Shown: positions 46,021 through 57,149, numbered from the stretch's first letter. The stretch is 64,000 nt of DNA from Desmodesmus armatus (GCA_007449985.2 VIIQ02000643.1:1-64000), one strand, 5' to 3'. Numbers and translations are program-made. Notes: generated by a model not told the origin, from the sequence alone.

Positions 46021-46150
46021 ACATCGGCCGATGTCTGAAATCGATGGGCAACCGAGGTCGACATCGGCCGATGTTGGACATCGAAAAACGTTCAGTGGCA
46101 ATCTCGATGTCGATCTCGGCAGATGAACATCGGCGGCTAGCGATGTTCAA
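46021..46150. repeat. Cluster of ACATCGGCCGATGT palindromes
   Basis: The 14-bp perfect palindrome occurs at 46021-46034 and 46061-46074, with decayed relatives through about 46150 (GACATCG, CTCGATGTCGATC, GAACATCGGCGGC). It could be a protein-binding array or a decayed tandem repeat. Confidence 0.6.
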
Positions 46151-46159
46151 CATGAGTCT

Positions 46160-47029
46160 CAACATCGGGCCCAACCATAGAGACGTGGGGACACCACCCT
46201 GAAAGTTCGAACGGGCCCAGACATCCCCCCACCCCCTCTTTCCCCGTAAAGCTGCGTTTCAGGGCCCCAAGATGCTTGATATGCATATATACGTATGTAA
46301 CATAGTTTCTACACCCTCAAAACCGTGCTCCAAGATCCTGTGAGGCCTGATCTTGGAAAAGTGATATCAAGAACAATCAATGGTGATTTGCATCCCTGTA
46401 ACCGGCGTCAGAGTGCACGACAAGTTGACATGAACAAAACTCCCTTTTGTTACCACAACACATTGACATGACTCTGAACTGCTTGACATCAAGCCCAACC
46501 AACATATAGCGCCACTGCCCTTAACCGCCAGTCAACCGCCGCTGTGCTGCTGCCTTCTTCAGCCTGCAGGTTGCTTGCGGCTACACAAAGGCTTGCAATC
46601 GATAGTATGTGATGTAAGCTTCAAATGAGCAGCCGTTGTTGTCAAACGGGCTGCAAACAGAAAAGTCACTGAACCCTGTAAAAGTTCAAATGGCCTCAGA
46701 CCACCCCCCCTCCCCCCCATCCCTAAACTGAGTCAAATGAAAGCTGTTAGTAACTAATACATATCCTGAAGTTGGCAGGCCATAGTGTAGGGTGGTGCTG
46801 TCCAGCCGACAGAATGCACCCCCCCCCTCCTTCTGCTGCAATCACAATATATACCCTGGAGTTCGCAGGACAAAGTGTTGTGGTGCTGCCCAGCTTACAG
46901 ACCCCCCTCCCCCCCCTGCCCGGTGAAGAGTCTGACTCTTGGAGCAGTCTGAGCTATGGCACAGGAACAGTATCCTTGTAGGGCAACATCTGCCCGGGAT
47001 GAAGGGGTGTGCCGTTCTTACTTACATGT
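46160..47029. other. No gene recognised
   Basis: Short unsupported frames and C-rich runs at about 46704-46718, 46819-46827 and 46905-46916. Confidence 0.35.
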
Positions 47030-47265
47030 TGGTCGTTTCACGCATGATGCTATCTCCTTGATGAAACAAACAGAAACCATTGTCCACGTGCTACCTTCCC
47101 TCGCCTGCACCTCACGGAGCCTGGACCCCCAGCCCCACCCTGCTAGGTTACACAACTTGTTGGTGAAGCCACCACTACTTCGCCCCATCACCCACCAAAC
47201 TCCAACCAACCAATTTGCCTCAACCCATGCTCAACTTCCTTCCCCACTACTCTCAAAGAGAATGT
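47030..47265 (+). repeat. Dispersed repeat with a conserved coding-like core (copy 2)
   Basis: It encodes HDAISLMKQTETIVHVLPSL and TSRSLDP in the plus direction, matching the minus-strand copy at 19025-19290. It lies just beyond the 3' end of the GT32 gene, in opposite orientation to that gene. Confidence 0.6.
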
Positions 47266-47404
47266 TCCTGTGGCAATCACAAATATTCCCCACCCTGACA
47301 CTCTGTGGAATACAACAGTGTCAAGTTGCCGATTATCAATGGTAGGAAGACAGGGTGTTAAACATCTTCTGGGACATGGCAGTATCCTCCCAATCATCGC
47401 GCCA

Positions 47405-48571
47405 TCAGGTATAGTCATAGTCATAGTCAGCATCAACCACAACGTTCACACCAGCCGGCTCTTGCTGCTCGTTGCAATCTATGTCTGCAAAGTCACATGA
47501 CTGCTGGTGCTTTGACTTCCATCTGGCAGAGGAACGCCTGCAAATGAGCACCTCAGGACGGAGCTGTTGCTTTGCCTCCTGGCAAGTAGTGTTCAGGTGG
47601 CTTTCATCCCAGCCCATAACCATTACACGCATGGACACGACCCCGCCCTGCAGGTTGGCCTGGGTTGAATTGATGGTCCAACTGGCACCTACTTGGTTTG
47701 TGTAGCCTTCACTGGTCATTTTGATACTGCTGAACGTAGGGGGCATGCCAGTGCTTTCAACCCCAAGTACCTCACTGCCGTTGAGCAGCGTTTCCATTGC
47801 ATGGGTGTATGCTGTATTTGTTGATGCGACACGGAGCATTGAAGCCAGCACAGGATGCCCTGGCATGGCAGCAATCACAGATGGGTGATACACGGTCCCT
47901 GCGGGCATGTTGTGATCAGCGATGCCAACCAACAAGGCAGCGTCAAAGCTGTTCTCCTTGTTCCAGGTGGATATGGGCTGCATGCACTGAATGTCACTGT
48001 CGGCGTATATGCCTCCAAGTAAGTGCAGCACAAGGTACCTCCAGATGTCAATGCGTTCCTTGTTGGAGGACAAGTCATTGTAAATTGGCAGCAATTTCTG
48101 GTAGTGTGCTTTCACAAAATCAAACATGTCTGACATATCATACAGGACGTGTGTGTACCCTGGATTCATGTTGGTCCAGCTGTGTATGCTCTCTTGGATC
48201 TCATCAGGTAAGTTGCACTTGTCGTGGACCACTTGGTGGATCAGTTTGGGCAGCACAAAAGGTGGGCCATTCCCGCCAGGATAATTTGACACCTGCCCCA
48301 TCTGGTGACGTCTTTGCCACCGCTTGTGCTTCTCTGCCTCAAACTGATCGTTGTTATGGTCTGATAATACACCATGATGGTGTAGGTGCTCCTGTTCTAC
48401 GAAGCCAGGCAGCAAGCTTCCCTCATCGTTGAGCTGTGACGGCAGCTTCCAGGTGCTCCTGATGATGCCAAGCAAGGGCCAAAGCAGAGCGGTGAAGACG
48501 AAAAGCATAAGTGATAGCCTGCAGAGCATGTGCGACACCCTGCTGACATGGTGCTTCTTCCACGCTGCCAT
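47405..48571 (-). CDS. GT32-family glycosyltransferase (OCH1-like), type II membrane, 388 aa
   Basis: This is an uninterrupted frame from the in-frame ATG at 48571 (MAAWKKHHVSRV). Residues about 18-37 (LSLMLFVFTALLWPLLGI) form a signal-anchor after a basic cytosolic tail. A His/Gln-rich stem leads to the catalytic domain: PKLIHQVVHDK (about 108-118), the start of the GT32 fold (compare IPKIIHQ in OCH1-type enzymes); SIHSWTNMNPGYTHVLYD; then RIDIWRYLVLHLLGGIYADS followed by D, where D-S-D (about 191-193) is the DXD motif that binds the metal and nucleotide sugar. PGHPVLASML matches the later GT32 acceptor-side region. The C-terminus is acidic (VVVDADYDYDYT). It is expected to act in the Golgi lumen on glycan chains. 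The sugar specificity (mannose in fungal OCH1, galactose in others) cannot be read. There are no introns. Confidence 0.85.
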   Translation of the reverse strand: MAAWKKHHVSRVSHMLCRLSLMLFVFTALLWPLLGIIRSTWKLPSQLNDEGSLLPGFVEQEHLHHHGVLSDHNNDQFEAEKHKRWQRRHQMGQVSNYPGGNGPPFVLPKLIHQVVHDKCNLPDEIQESIHSWTNMNPGYTHVLYDMSDMFDFVKAHYQKLLPIYNDLSSNKERIDIWRYLVLHLLGGIYADSDIQCMQPISTWNKENSFDAALLVGIADHNMPAGTVYHPSVIAAMPGHPVLASMLRVASTNTAYTHAMETLLNGSEVLGVESTGMPPTFSSIKMTSEGYTNQVGASWTINSTQANLQGGVVSMRVMVMGWDESHLNTTCQEAKQQLRPEVLICRRSSARWKSKHQQSCDFADIDCNEQQEPAGVNVVVDADYDYDYT

Positions 48572-48967
48572 GCTGACAAACAGGTAGATGTACTTCGACA
48601 GGTAGGGCTTCGTGAACGGTGTCAACTATCAGCTCAACGCCGTCATACCAGGAAGAGTGCGAAGATGGGCTTCTGTTGTTGGCCGAAAGGCAAGTTATGG
48701 TCGAGAACAGAGGTACGGAGGGGGTGATTCCCAAAACCAGTTCTAAAAACATGTTTCCGAACCAAGCGCATGGACCCACAAAACCCCTCACCGTTGCAGG
48801 TTTCACACGACGGTTTGATGCTCTGTGCTCTTCGTTGCTCGAGATGTAGAGCCATACTTCCTAAGGAAGAATGTGCATGGCTAGCACATACTTCGCCATA
48901 CTTTCATTCATTATACATGGTTCATTGCTCGAAACCAGCATATTTACCTAGGCTGCACTATATATCC
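48572..48967. other. 5' flank of the GT32 gene
   Basis: Presumed promoter and leader sequence. The coding frame stays open upstream to 48625 but without an earlier ATG. No promoter motif was identified. Confidence 0.35.
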
Positions 48968-49223
48968 AGGAAAGGTTTTTGTGAAGCTGATACATCCAAT
49001 TTGTTTGTGTCTAAGTGTGGATTCGCTCCCCGGGGGTAGCCTGCTTCCAAGAAACAGTGCTCTTGCCCCCCTTCCCCACCCCCCGTTGTCGTGCACTGGT
49101 TTCCGCAGGGCAGACCCGACCTCAGTTGCAGCCCCCCACCCCACCCCACCCCCCGATCGCGAGCTGCCTCAAACGGTATTTTTGCTCCCCCCCCCCCCCC
49201 CCCCCGACAGGGTGATAACGCTA
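48968..49223. mobile_element. Candidate MITE of the GGGTAGCGT family
   Basis: The left part has TTTTTGTGAAGCTGATACAT, matching an arm of the element at 23964-24233. The right end reads GATAACGCTACCC, the inverse of the GGGTAGCGTTATC terminus. An 18-base C run sits near the right end, mirroring the poly-G core of the relative. No target duplication was resolved. Confidence 0.45.
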
Positions 49224-49314
49224 CCCATAGCAACTACAACATATTACTGACTACCATGCTGGCGACCCGTGGGGCGTTTCTGCCGGTGACTTTCACTTTG
49301 GCCTGACCCTCAAG

Positions 49315-49460
49315 GGTCCACCACCAACCTCAGACCCCGGGTGGTGACGCCAACGACCTTTGATTCCCACCCACCCCCCTCCTGTTCTAGGCTCTTCAAA
49401 TTTGGCTTATCCACCCACTCCGGGCAGTACTTAGGCTGCTGATTGGTATTGCTGTCGGGA
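49315..49460 (+). repeat. Repeat shared with 58347-58470
   Basis: It begins GGGTCCACCACCAACCTCAG and contains TTAGGCTGCTGATTGGTATTG. The copy at 58347 has GGGTCCACCACAAACCTGAG and TTAGGCTGCTGATAGGTACTG. Confidence 0.65.
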
Positions 49461-49464
49461 AAGC

Positions 49465-49905
49465 GGTTATCGATAACTGCCACAGGGAGTTGTTTCCCAG
49501 GAAATGCCTTTACCCCCTGAAGCATTTAAAAAACCCGTGCCAAGCCCCATGGGGTAGGGCACTGCCTAGGGCCATAGCTGCCAAAGCCCTTAGCTCCCAC
49601 CCCTCAGGGCCTGGGCCAGAGGTCGTGCAAGCTTTGTGGCTGTGTCCATATGCTGTGCCTGTTTCCATCATTAGGTCGATGCCTTTGGGTAGAGATCCAG
49701 ATGTTTTGCTAAGGTCTCACCCCCGCCTCCACCTGGCAGCCAACAACTGGTCTGCATAACGGCGACTACTGCTACTATACTTGGTCAGGGCCACGCCTGA
49801 CCGCCCTTCCTGGAGCCAAACAGGCTCATAGGGCATGAACCACAGACATGGGCCACTGAGCCAAATACAACAAGAGGGGAAGACAATCCAAAAATATCCA
49901 AAATC
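49465..49905. other. No gene recognised
   Basis: GC-rich, with CCCTGGGG-like duplicated words, and no supported frame. It runs up to the minisatellite. Confidence 0.35.
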
Positions 49906-49908
49906 TAC

Positions 49909-50295
49909 CTCATCCCCCACATCCCCCACATCTCCCTCATCCCCCACATCTCCCTCATCCCCACATCTCCCTCATATCTCACATCACCCCCATCCCCTCA
50001 TTCTCCACATCTCCCTCATATCCCTCATCGCCCTCATTCTCCACATTTCCTCATCCCCCACATGTCCCTCATCTCCATCATCCCCCACATTTCCCTCATC
50101 CCCCACATCTCCCTCATCTCTCTCATCCCCCACATCTCCGACATCTCCCTCATCCCCCACACTTCCCTCATCCCCCACATCTCCCTCATCCCCCACATCT
50201 CCCACATCCCCCACATCTCCCTCATCCCCCACATCTCCCTCACCCCCCACATCTCCCTCATCCCCCACATCTCCCTCATCCCCCACATCTCCCTC
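49909..50295. repeat. 18-bp minisatellite, left block
   Basis: The unit TCATCCCCCACATCTCCC is repeated about 20 times with variants (ATTTCC, ACTTCC, CCTCATCTC). The array continues in register at 53005-53183 after a 2.7-kb insertion. The GDEGDV and MREMWGM peptides read across it are repeat artefacts. Confidence 0.95.
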
Positions 50296-50953
50296 CCCTA
50301 CCAACACACTGCTTCCTTTCCTAGCCTGGGAATGGCTGAAACTTGGCTAGTTCCTGTACATTTGCTGCCTTTCCCAGCCCTAGGACCCAGGAACCTGGGC
50401 TAGGGTGCTTCCTAGGGTGGATGTAGCAGGAACCAAGCTAGTACCTTGTGTGAGAAACCGCCCAGGAACCAGCCTGGGAACGAGTCTGGCAGCTGGTACT
50501 GCTGTGTGCTGTGCTGTGTTATGACGTGTGATGGCACCATGGACGCTGATCATGGAAGTATGTTAGATGTTACTGAACACGGAGGGTTATTGCATGTAGC
50601 ACATCAGGGTGCCACAGTGTCAGCCGCAAACTGCCACAGCAGGTTCCACGCCTTCAACAATGCAATCACTTATTAGAACTGATGTGGCAGTCCTGGAAGT
50701 ATTGATGTAGGCAGCCTACACAACATGTCACCCTGTCCCTGACCCCTGCACCTGACAGGCGGTAGGGCCAACAAAATGCGCCTTGCACGCACACCTGCAC
50801 GTGTAGTGGGCTATCACAGTGTGGCCCAGGCGTCCTGCAAGTCCCCAGCCACACGTGATCTGAGCTATGGGTATATAGCCTATTTCTGCTGCACCCCTGT
50901 AGGCTTCTGCCACTGATCATGTAGTGTGGCGCTCGGTCACTGATTGTTGGCAA

Positions 50954-52436
50954 GGCGGTGTGTGGGGGGGGGGGCAGGGGGCGGGGCATTCTGCAGGATT
51001 CTTGCCCTTCAACGTGTTCAGACCTTCACCAACATTCAAGTCTTCGACGAATTCAATCACACTGCCCTGGTGTCTTCACCCCTCTGGAACAAGGAACAGC
51101 CGCAGTGAAGAAGCTGGAGCTGGAGCTGGAGCTGGAGGTGGAGCTGGAGCTGGAGCTGGAGCTGCAGTGGGCAGAGCTGGTGTATACTGGCCAGCAGCAG
51201 CGCTCCCCGTCACTGCAGGGGGATTCTGGCTAACCACGGCTGAAAGGGTGAACAGCTCGTCAACCAGGGCCCTGAAAGACAGTCCAGCGGACAACCCGGA
51301 GCACAGAGAAGCAGCTGGATGCCGCCAAGCTGAGATGGTAGGTGCTCGCACTGTGCTGAGTACTGCATGCACAGCTGCCTATTCACCTTAGCAGCCATCT
51401 TCCATCCAGCATCTATAGCAAAAGTTTTCACACCATCTTACATTTCAGGTGGCACAGTCCACGTTTGGTGCTGAGCAGCTCTGAAACTACTTGGCAAGGC
51501 AGTGTCAGTAGCCAGCGTCCACCACTTCTATGAGCAGTTGCAGTCAGTGCTGAGTGCAGCACTGCGACTGTTGGTTCTGCATGCAAGGCCTGGGGTTGTG
51601 TGACGGTGTGCTAGCTGCAACTTTGCACTCACAAAAGGAGCTCGTGTGTTAACACCTTGTTGATGTTTTTGCAGCGCGACCAGCTTGTACATAACACAAA
51701 TGCCGTGCCACATGCCTGATGCTTGCATGCTGCTCTTCACCCGTGCTATGGTGTTTTCTGTCTGCAGTTGCGCACTCTGCCAAGTCAACTGCCCTCAAGG
51801 ACGCTGCACCCACCAAGCCCGTCCCATTGTCCAAGGAAGCACCTGCCAGGCCATCAGCTGCCCCAGCACAGATGCCCCAGCAGGTAATTACCTGCTTATG
51901 GGAACCCCAGCATGCTGCAGGCCGATCTGCAGCATCCTGCAGGTGATGCAGCCTCGCCACTCAACAGCGCAGCAGCGGCGGGTGGTTGACAACGACGGGC
52001 AGCTCCTGTCGATTGCGGAGATGGCGCATGTGCTGCTGGTGTGGGTTGCAGCGAGCCCATGATTGCAGCAAGCAGAAGGTGGTGGCTTCCAGCGCATGCG
52101 CTAAGGCTACGACCAAGGCACAGAAGGTGCACTGCCAATTGTACCTGAATCGTGGGCAGTAGGACCAGTCATTACACCCTGTTGGCCCTTGGCTTTTGAC
52201 TGATAGTGGTGTGTTGTGATGTTGATTGCTTCAAACAGTGTTCATGCTGTGCTGGGCTGGCTGTCTGCTTGCAACTGCAGGTGCTGGTTGGCTACATTGT
52301 GCTTGCAGAAGTCAGGATGGAAGACCAGCAGCTGCAGTGGGATGCCGAAGTGCAATTGTGCCTCTCTGGCAACAAGCGGGGCAAGACAATTCTATGGGAC
52401 AGAAGGCCACGTACACAAAGCAACAGCCCCCAGTGA
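50954..52436 (+). CDS. Exon-like segments carried inside the 50296-53004 element
   Basis: Segments with splice signals, in order: one ending DSPADNPEHREAAGCRQAEM (donor GTAGGT at about 51340), VAQSTFGAEQL after TTTCAG (about 51450), AHSAKSTALKDAAPTKPVPL and on to APAQMPQQ (about 51772-51883, acceptor CTGCAG, donor GTAATT), VMQPRHSTAQQRRVVDNDGQ to VLLVWVAASP-stop (about 51943-52062), and VLVGYIVLAEVRMEDQQLQW to RTQSNSPQ-stop (about 52281-52436). The first segment holds a (CTGGAG)n hexamer run (51113-51165) giving alternating Gly-Ala or Leu-Glu. It could be a transposon gene or a captured host gene. No family is recognised and the exon chain is unproven. Confidence 0.35.
51113..51165. repeat. 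(CTGGAG)n hexanucleotide repeat
   Basis: About eight CTGGAG units with one GTGGAG variant. The length is a multiple of three, so a reading frame is preserved through it. Confidence 0.9.
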
Positions 52437-53004
52437 AGCTGCCTGTGCACCATGCACACAGATGCAAATGCTGATCACCCATGCGCCGCTGATAGAGGGA
52501 TTCCCTTTTGACTCATGTTGAACTTGCGTTGTATTGTGTCTGGATACACTCATACGTGGGGTTCACCAGTGCGAGCTGTGTGAGCTGTGTCATGTGCTGC
52601 TTCATGGTAAACTATGTTCTACGATGATTTACAGGCACAGATTTAGCCTGCACTTGTGCTAGGCAGCAGCTTGGATTGCCATGGCAAGCCCTAGGAACGG
52701 CCCAGGACTCCCAGAGCCTCCTCCATTTGAAACGGCCCCTACTAGTGCCCAGGAACTGCCCTACCAGCTGGTTACTAGCTTCCTAGAGCCAGGAACCAGT
52801 TCCAGGGCAGGCTCCAGTTCCTAGGCCCAAAACACAGGATCCTAGGTGCCAACCCCAGGAATCGAGTGAAAACTAGCAGAAAGGTGCCCTTTCCTAGTGG
52901 AAAAGGCTAGGAAGGCAGGGGCAGGGCTAGGAACCAGCTAACCTAGAAACTAGGCATCCCTAGCCTTTTTTGACCCTAGGAAAGGAACCAGTCTGTTCGT
53001 AGGG

Positions 53005-53183
53005 CTCATCCCCCACATCTCCCTCATCCCCCACATCTCCAACATCCCCCACTTTTCCTCATCCCCCACACCCCCCTCATCCCCCACATCTCCCTCATCT
53101 CCCACATCTCCCACATCCCCCACTTTTCCTCATCCCCCACACCCCCCTCATCCCCCACATCTCCCTCACTTCCCACATCTCTG
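53005..53183. repeat. 18-bp minisatellite, right block
   Basis: Continuation of the array at 49909-50295, same orientation and same unit, with CACCCCCCTCATC variants. Confidence 0.93.
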
Positions 53184-53189
53184 CAGGTG

Positions 53190-53980
53190 TTGGGGCCAAA
53201 GAAGCCTTCATTTTCTCTAGCGTCTCAACAGCCGTCACAGAAGGCATGCAACAGGATAGCATCTGCTGCAGCACTGAAAGTTGTGACAACACCAGAGCTG
53301 GGTCGATACGACGTACTCGGCGGCTTTAACTCAAACGACAGACGTCAAGCAACAAACACAACACACATGCATGCAATCACTTGCAAGCTGTGCAGCACTC
53401 AACAGTGCAGCTTCCACACAGACAAAACACCCAACTAGTGACATATGCCTTGCAACCAGCACACGAACGTCCTGACCCAAGAATCAACACCACCAAACAA
53501 GTTGCACCAAAACCTACCCAATGCTAGCCACGGTGCCGATCAGGACGGTTCGGGCGGACCATGACAGATCCTACGCACAAGCTTGCGGTGGCTTATCAGA
53601 TCTGATAAACCTGGCCTATGTGGGGTACGTGGAAGTTGAGTGTACTACAAAAGGACTGGCCCTCCTGGTGTACACCAGGAATTAGTCTAGTCCGTCTGGA
53701 CGTTCGCGCAATCAAGTACCTTGGCGCATACTGGACTCCGCCTCCCCGCAGCCTAGGAGGCTCTGTGCACGTATAAGAGGACAAACCCCTTTGAAGTACT
53801 CCAAAACAGTACCCAGAACGTGCACGGAGTACAGGGCCAGGATTTATTGCTAGTTGCACAATCATTTGCGCGACCTTGTGAAAGTTGCACCAAAAACGAT
53901 ACTTCATTTGACAATCAAAGAGTCGTTTTGAAGCCCGTGGGGCAGCTGGGGTGGCCTCCATCAGCTGTGCTGGAAAACAC
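53190..53980. other. No gene recognised
   Basis: Short frames only. Nothing else distinctive. Confidence 0.35.
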
Positions 53981-53982
53981 CA

Positions 53983-54368
53983 CCGTAATCACCCCAATAA
54001 TAAGGCCACCTTAATTATAAGGCATGGTTCAATGCACACTGTGGTCCACCCTAATTGTAAGGCAGCACCTGGTCTGGGCTTCCAGGTCCACCCTAATTGT
54101 AAGGCAGGGAGGGCCTAGATCCTTCATGTTTGGCACTCGGAAGTGCGGGGTTTGCCAAGCTGCGCATATATACATGCTGACACGACGATTTCGAGGTATT
54201 TTCGGCATCTCCTGCGGCCATATCAAGCATCGTGACAGGGCGGGAATCGCTCCGAGGCACCCTAATATTAAGGCAATATCAGCCCAAAAACTTCCACCCA
54301 CCCTATTATAAGGCTATAATTTGGGTTATCAGGCTTTTAGGGTGGCCTTATTATTTGAGTGATTACGG
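53983..54368. mobile_element. 386-bp MITE with CCGTAATCAC ends
   Basis: The left end CCGTAATCACCCCAATAATA continues to AGGCCACC; the inverted right end reads CCGTAATCACTCAAATAATA and also continues to AGGCCACC. TA follows the right end; the left dinucleotide is CA, one substitution away. The interior has several CCCTAATTGTAAGGC words in both orientations. It is related by its ends to the larger element at 54893-57149 and by internal sequence (AGCCCAGGCCAGGTGTTG) to about 44731 and 56780. Confidence 0.72.
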
Positions 54369-54892
54369 TAGTCAGTGATCTGCTGCTGCACCTTTAAGAT
54401 GTGACGTCACGGGCACAGAAACGACGCCAAAATGATCCAAGACGACCAAGGATCATGATATATGAGAGCAGGAGCCCATGCAAAGCAGGACGGAGCTCCC
54501 TCCACGTGATGGTCCAAAGCAGTTGTGCCTGATGCTGCTCCTGCTGACCCTGCATGGGCTGCTGCGCGCCTGAATCGCAAACTATGATGATCAGAGAAAG
54601 TCCCCCTGTGCCTTGCGTACGTCAAATCGCCCATCTCCAACCACAACAGAACCACTGTGATGGGTGTTTCAGTACTAGTTGTGACGCCTGCAGGCCACAG
54701 CAGCTGCCCTGTGGGCCCTGATACGTTTCTTTGATCATCATAGAACATTATTGTTTTTTGGTGCAGTTGCACACAGCTGATGCAAATGATGATTGTGCAC
54801 ACGGTAATAACCAGATTTTGCCGGAATTCTGAGCCGCCCAAACCAAGGCAAAACATAGTCCACCAGACACCCCCTTCCACTCTGGCATTCTA

Positions 54893-57149
54893 CCGTGATC
54901 ACCCTAATAACATGTAGGCTGCGCCCAAACCGGCTATGCCCGTGAAGGAGGCAACAGAGTCGGGCTGGGTAACGGCATCGGGTATGAGTAGCCCTCGGGG
55001 TATTGTTGTGTGCGTTCAGGTTGATTTTGAGCAATTCATCCCTGGCAGATGTATCAGGGCCTGGCAGATGTATCTCAATGGGATAGCCCCCCCCCCCTTC
55101 TTCCCTAAGCCCTCGCAATTCAACCTCAGCGACCTGCTGCAACAGCATTTGCAACTGGTCAGCAGCAGACAGTGTGGCAGCACACCATGAGGGTGGGGGG
55201 GGATTGGCAGGGGAATCCCAGTGGGGTGGGCTTCACCCAGCCTTCTTCCCCCTGCCCTCGCAACTCTACCTCAGTGACCCAGTGCAGCAGCGCTCGCAAC
55301 CTGCTGAGCAACACCGTCAGCCATCAGCCCCCCCCCCCCCCCCAAACATGGGAAAAGCCCGAGCGTGATCCAGGAAGGCCAGTGGAAGGGTATCTAAAAA
55401 CACTTGTAGCAACTGTCATGTGTTTCTTTAACACCAGCAAATGCGTTGTCGAAATGTCGCGTGGACGGGAGGCTCACTGAAGGTGCAGCTGTCAGCCTGT
55501 CAAGAAGCGAAATCATCTTGGCAGATGTGTGCGCTTCCGTCTCAGGTTTTCAGGAAGATAATCGGTTTATGTCGCAAGACCAACGCGCTCCAAACGCGTG
55601 CCGGAAACGCCCGTTTTGGTGTGAGCAGCAACAAGGATCGCCAGTTCGATCGGTCCCTGCTGTCTGCATACTGGTTGCCTGGACTCCGCAACCTTCTGTT
55701 CCTGGTATCTGAGGGACCCTTTACATAACTGTAGTGACGGATGCTCCTGATATGGCATCTGCCGGTTGAGTCAACCCCGTACTGTACTGCCAAGCCATAC
55801 GGCACCGGCAAGCATTGGTCGTGCCTGTGCACTTGCGCTTCAGTTTAATTACCTCACTTACATTCTTAACGGCACAGAAATATACTATGTTGGAATAAAG
55901 TGCCAAATTTCTGGGACGGCACTTGTGATGGGCCATTGCAGCCAATCGCGACCGAATCAGGGGAGCTTGGGGGTCCAAAGGCAGTAGAAGTTCCAAAAAA
56001 CGACATGAGCTTTTCTGGTTCGATACGTCACAAAGTACCATCGCGATGTCAACAAAAGGGGGGGGGTTCGTGTTAGGGTCCCTGATCGTCACTATAGGAA
56101 GCCCTTCGGGCATAGCCATAAGGCACCCCAATGAACCTTATAACCCCAAGTATAGCCTTATATAAGGGTGAGTGGAGATCTCGCCTTTCGCCGATCTTGC
56201 CTTATAATTACCGTATCCACACTAAGTATTTCGACAGCAGAAGGCAGTTTAAGTAATGTTGACGAAATAATTCTGTGTATGGAGATTATGAGCAACAGGT
56301 TGACGAAACATTTCCGTGTTGTCAAAATTGACCGGTGTGGCCTAGGGCAGGGCAGCTGCCCTGCAGGTCAATTCAGTCCTGAAAAGCCGCAGTCCAGCCC
56401 ATGTTGACTGTCCTAGGACTGGTTTATGCCTCTCACGTGCATAGCAGGTGCCTCAGTAGTGCCTTGTGAACGGCGAGATACGGTGACGGCAAAGGCAGCT
56501 GACGAGACTTTCCCGTGGACAGGAAATCGGGGCCCAGCGCTGACGCTATATAGTTTCTGAGTAGAGGAAACTATGGCCCATTTTATCAGCTGTTGTCGAC
56601 AATCAAACAAACGAAAAACTTATTCTGGATACGGTAGGGTGCCGTGAAGCCATTCCCGCCCTGTCCCGATGCGTGTTATGGTCGCAGGATATGCCGAAAT
56701 TGCCTTATGAGCTATGTTATATGCGCTGCTTGACAGATACCGCAGTCCTGAGTGCTAAACACGAGGGATGTAGGCCCTGGAAGCCCAGGCCAGGTGTTGC
56801 CTTACAGTTGGGGTGGACCACAATGTGCACTGACTCATGCCTTATAATTAGGGTGCCTTATGAGGTGACACATATGTAATTGCAGGGGGTGCCAAAAGCA
56901 GCTCCCCAGCTGAGTATACAGCCGGGATGGACCACAGCACCATTTGTATGCAAACAATACATATCTAGGTTACTCCTCCTGTGCGGTGTGGGCTTGGCAG
57001 CCCCTGCATGCTCTACACAAGGGTCGCCAGCCATCTGCTGCTGTCTAGCTGTCAACTGGGTGTAGCGGACATGTGTCGCCCTCTGCAAGCCAGAATCACG
57101 CCTTCACATTGTGGTTATACGTATCTGATGCTTATGAGGGTGATTACGG
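54893..57149. mobile_element. TA-flanked DNA element with CCGTRATCACCC ends
   Basis: The left end is CCGTGATCACCCTAATAA and the inverted right end CCGTAATCACCCTCATAA, flanked by TA at 54891-54892 and 57150-57151. The flanks on either side are parts of one ~105-bp tandem repeat (CCACCAGACACCCCC, CTCTGGCATTC), supporting insertion into it. No transposase was recognised. A second MITE (56211-56634) is nested within. The termini are degenerate, so the pairing is less certain than for the MITE at 34052. Confidence 0.55.
56211..56634. mobile_element. Nested 424-bp MITE with CCGTATCCA ends
   Basis: Left end CCGTATCCACACTAAGTATT, inverted right end CCGTATCCAGAATAAGTTTT, flanked by TA on both sides (56209-56210 and 56635-56636). 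A degenerate relative is at 27990-28102. It is non-coding. Confidence 0.75.

Larger units (their letters stand above)
50296..53004. mobile_element. DNA transposon, CACTA-like (CCCTAC ends, 3-bp duplication)
   Basis: The left end is CCCTACCAACACACTGCTTC (50296-50324). The inverted right end is CCCTACGAACAGACTGGTTC (52976-53004). The 29-bp repeat has three C/G mismatches. CTC is duplicated at 50293-50295 and 53005-53007, and removing the element restores the minisatellite register exactly. Subterminal zones (about 50320-50480 and 52680-52975) are full of CCTAGG and CCAGGAACC words, like CACTA subterminal arrays. The 2.2-kb interior contains spliced-looking coding segments but no recognised transposase. 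Confidence 0.82.

Noticed and set aside
49835..50350. Open frames with GDEGDV, MREMWGM and PTSPSS repeats
   Set aside because: They are produced by the 18-bp minisatellite, whose period is a multiple of three and keeps frames open on both strands.
55041..55075. Duplicated phrase CTGGCAGATGTATC as a target duplication
   Set aside because: The two copies are nearly adjacent with no element between them; it is a small tandem duplication.
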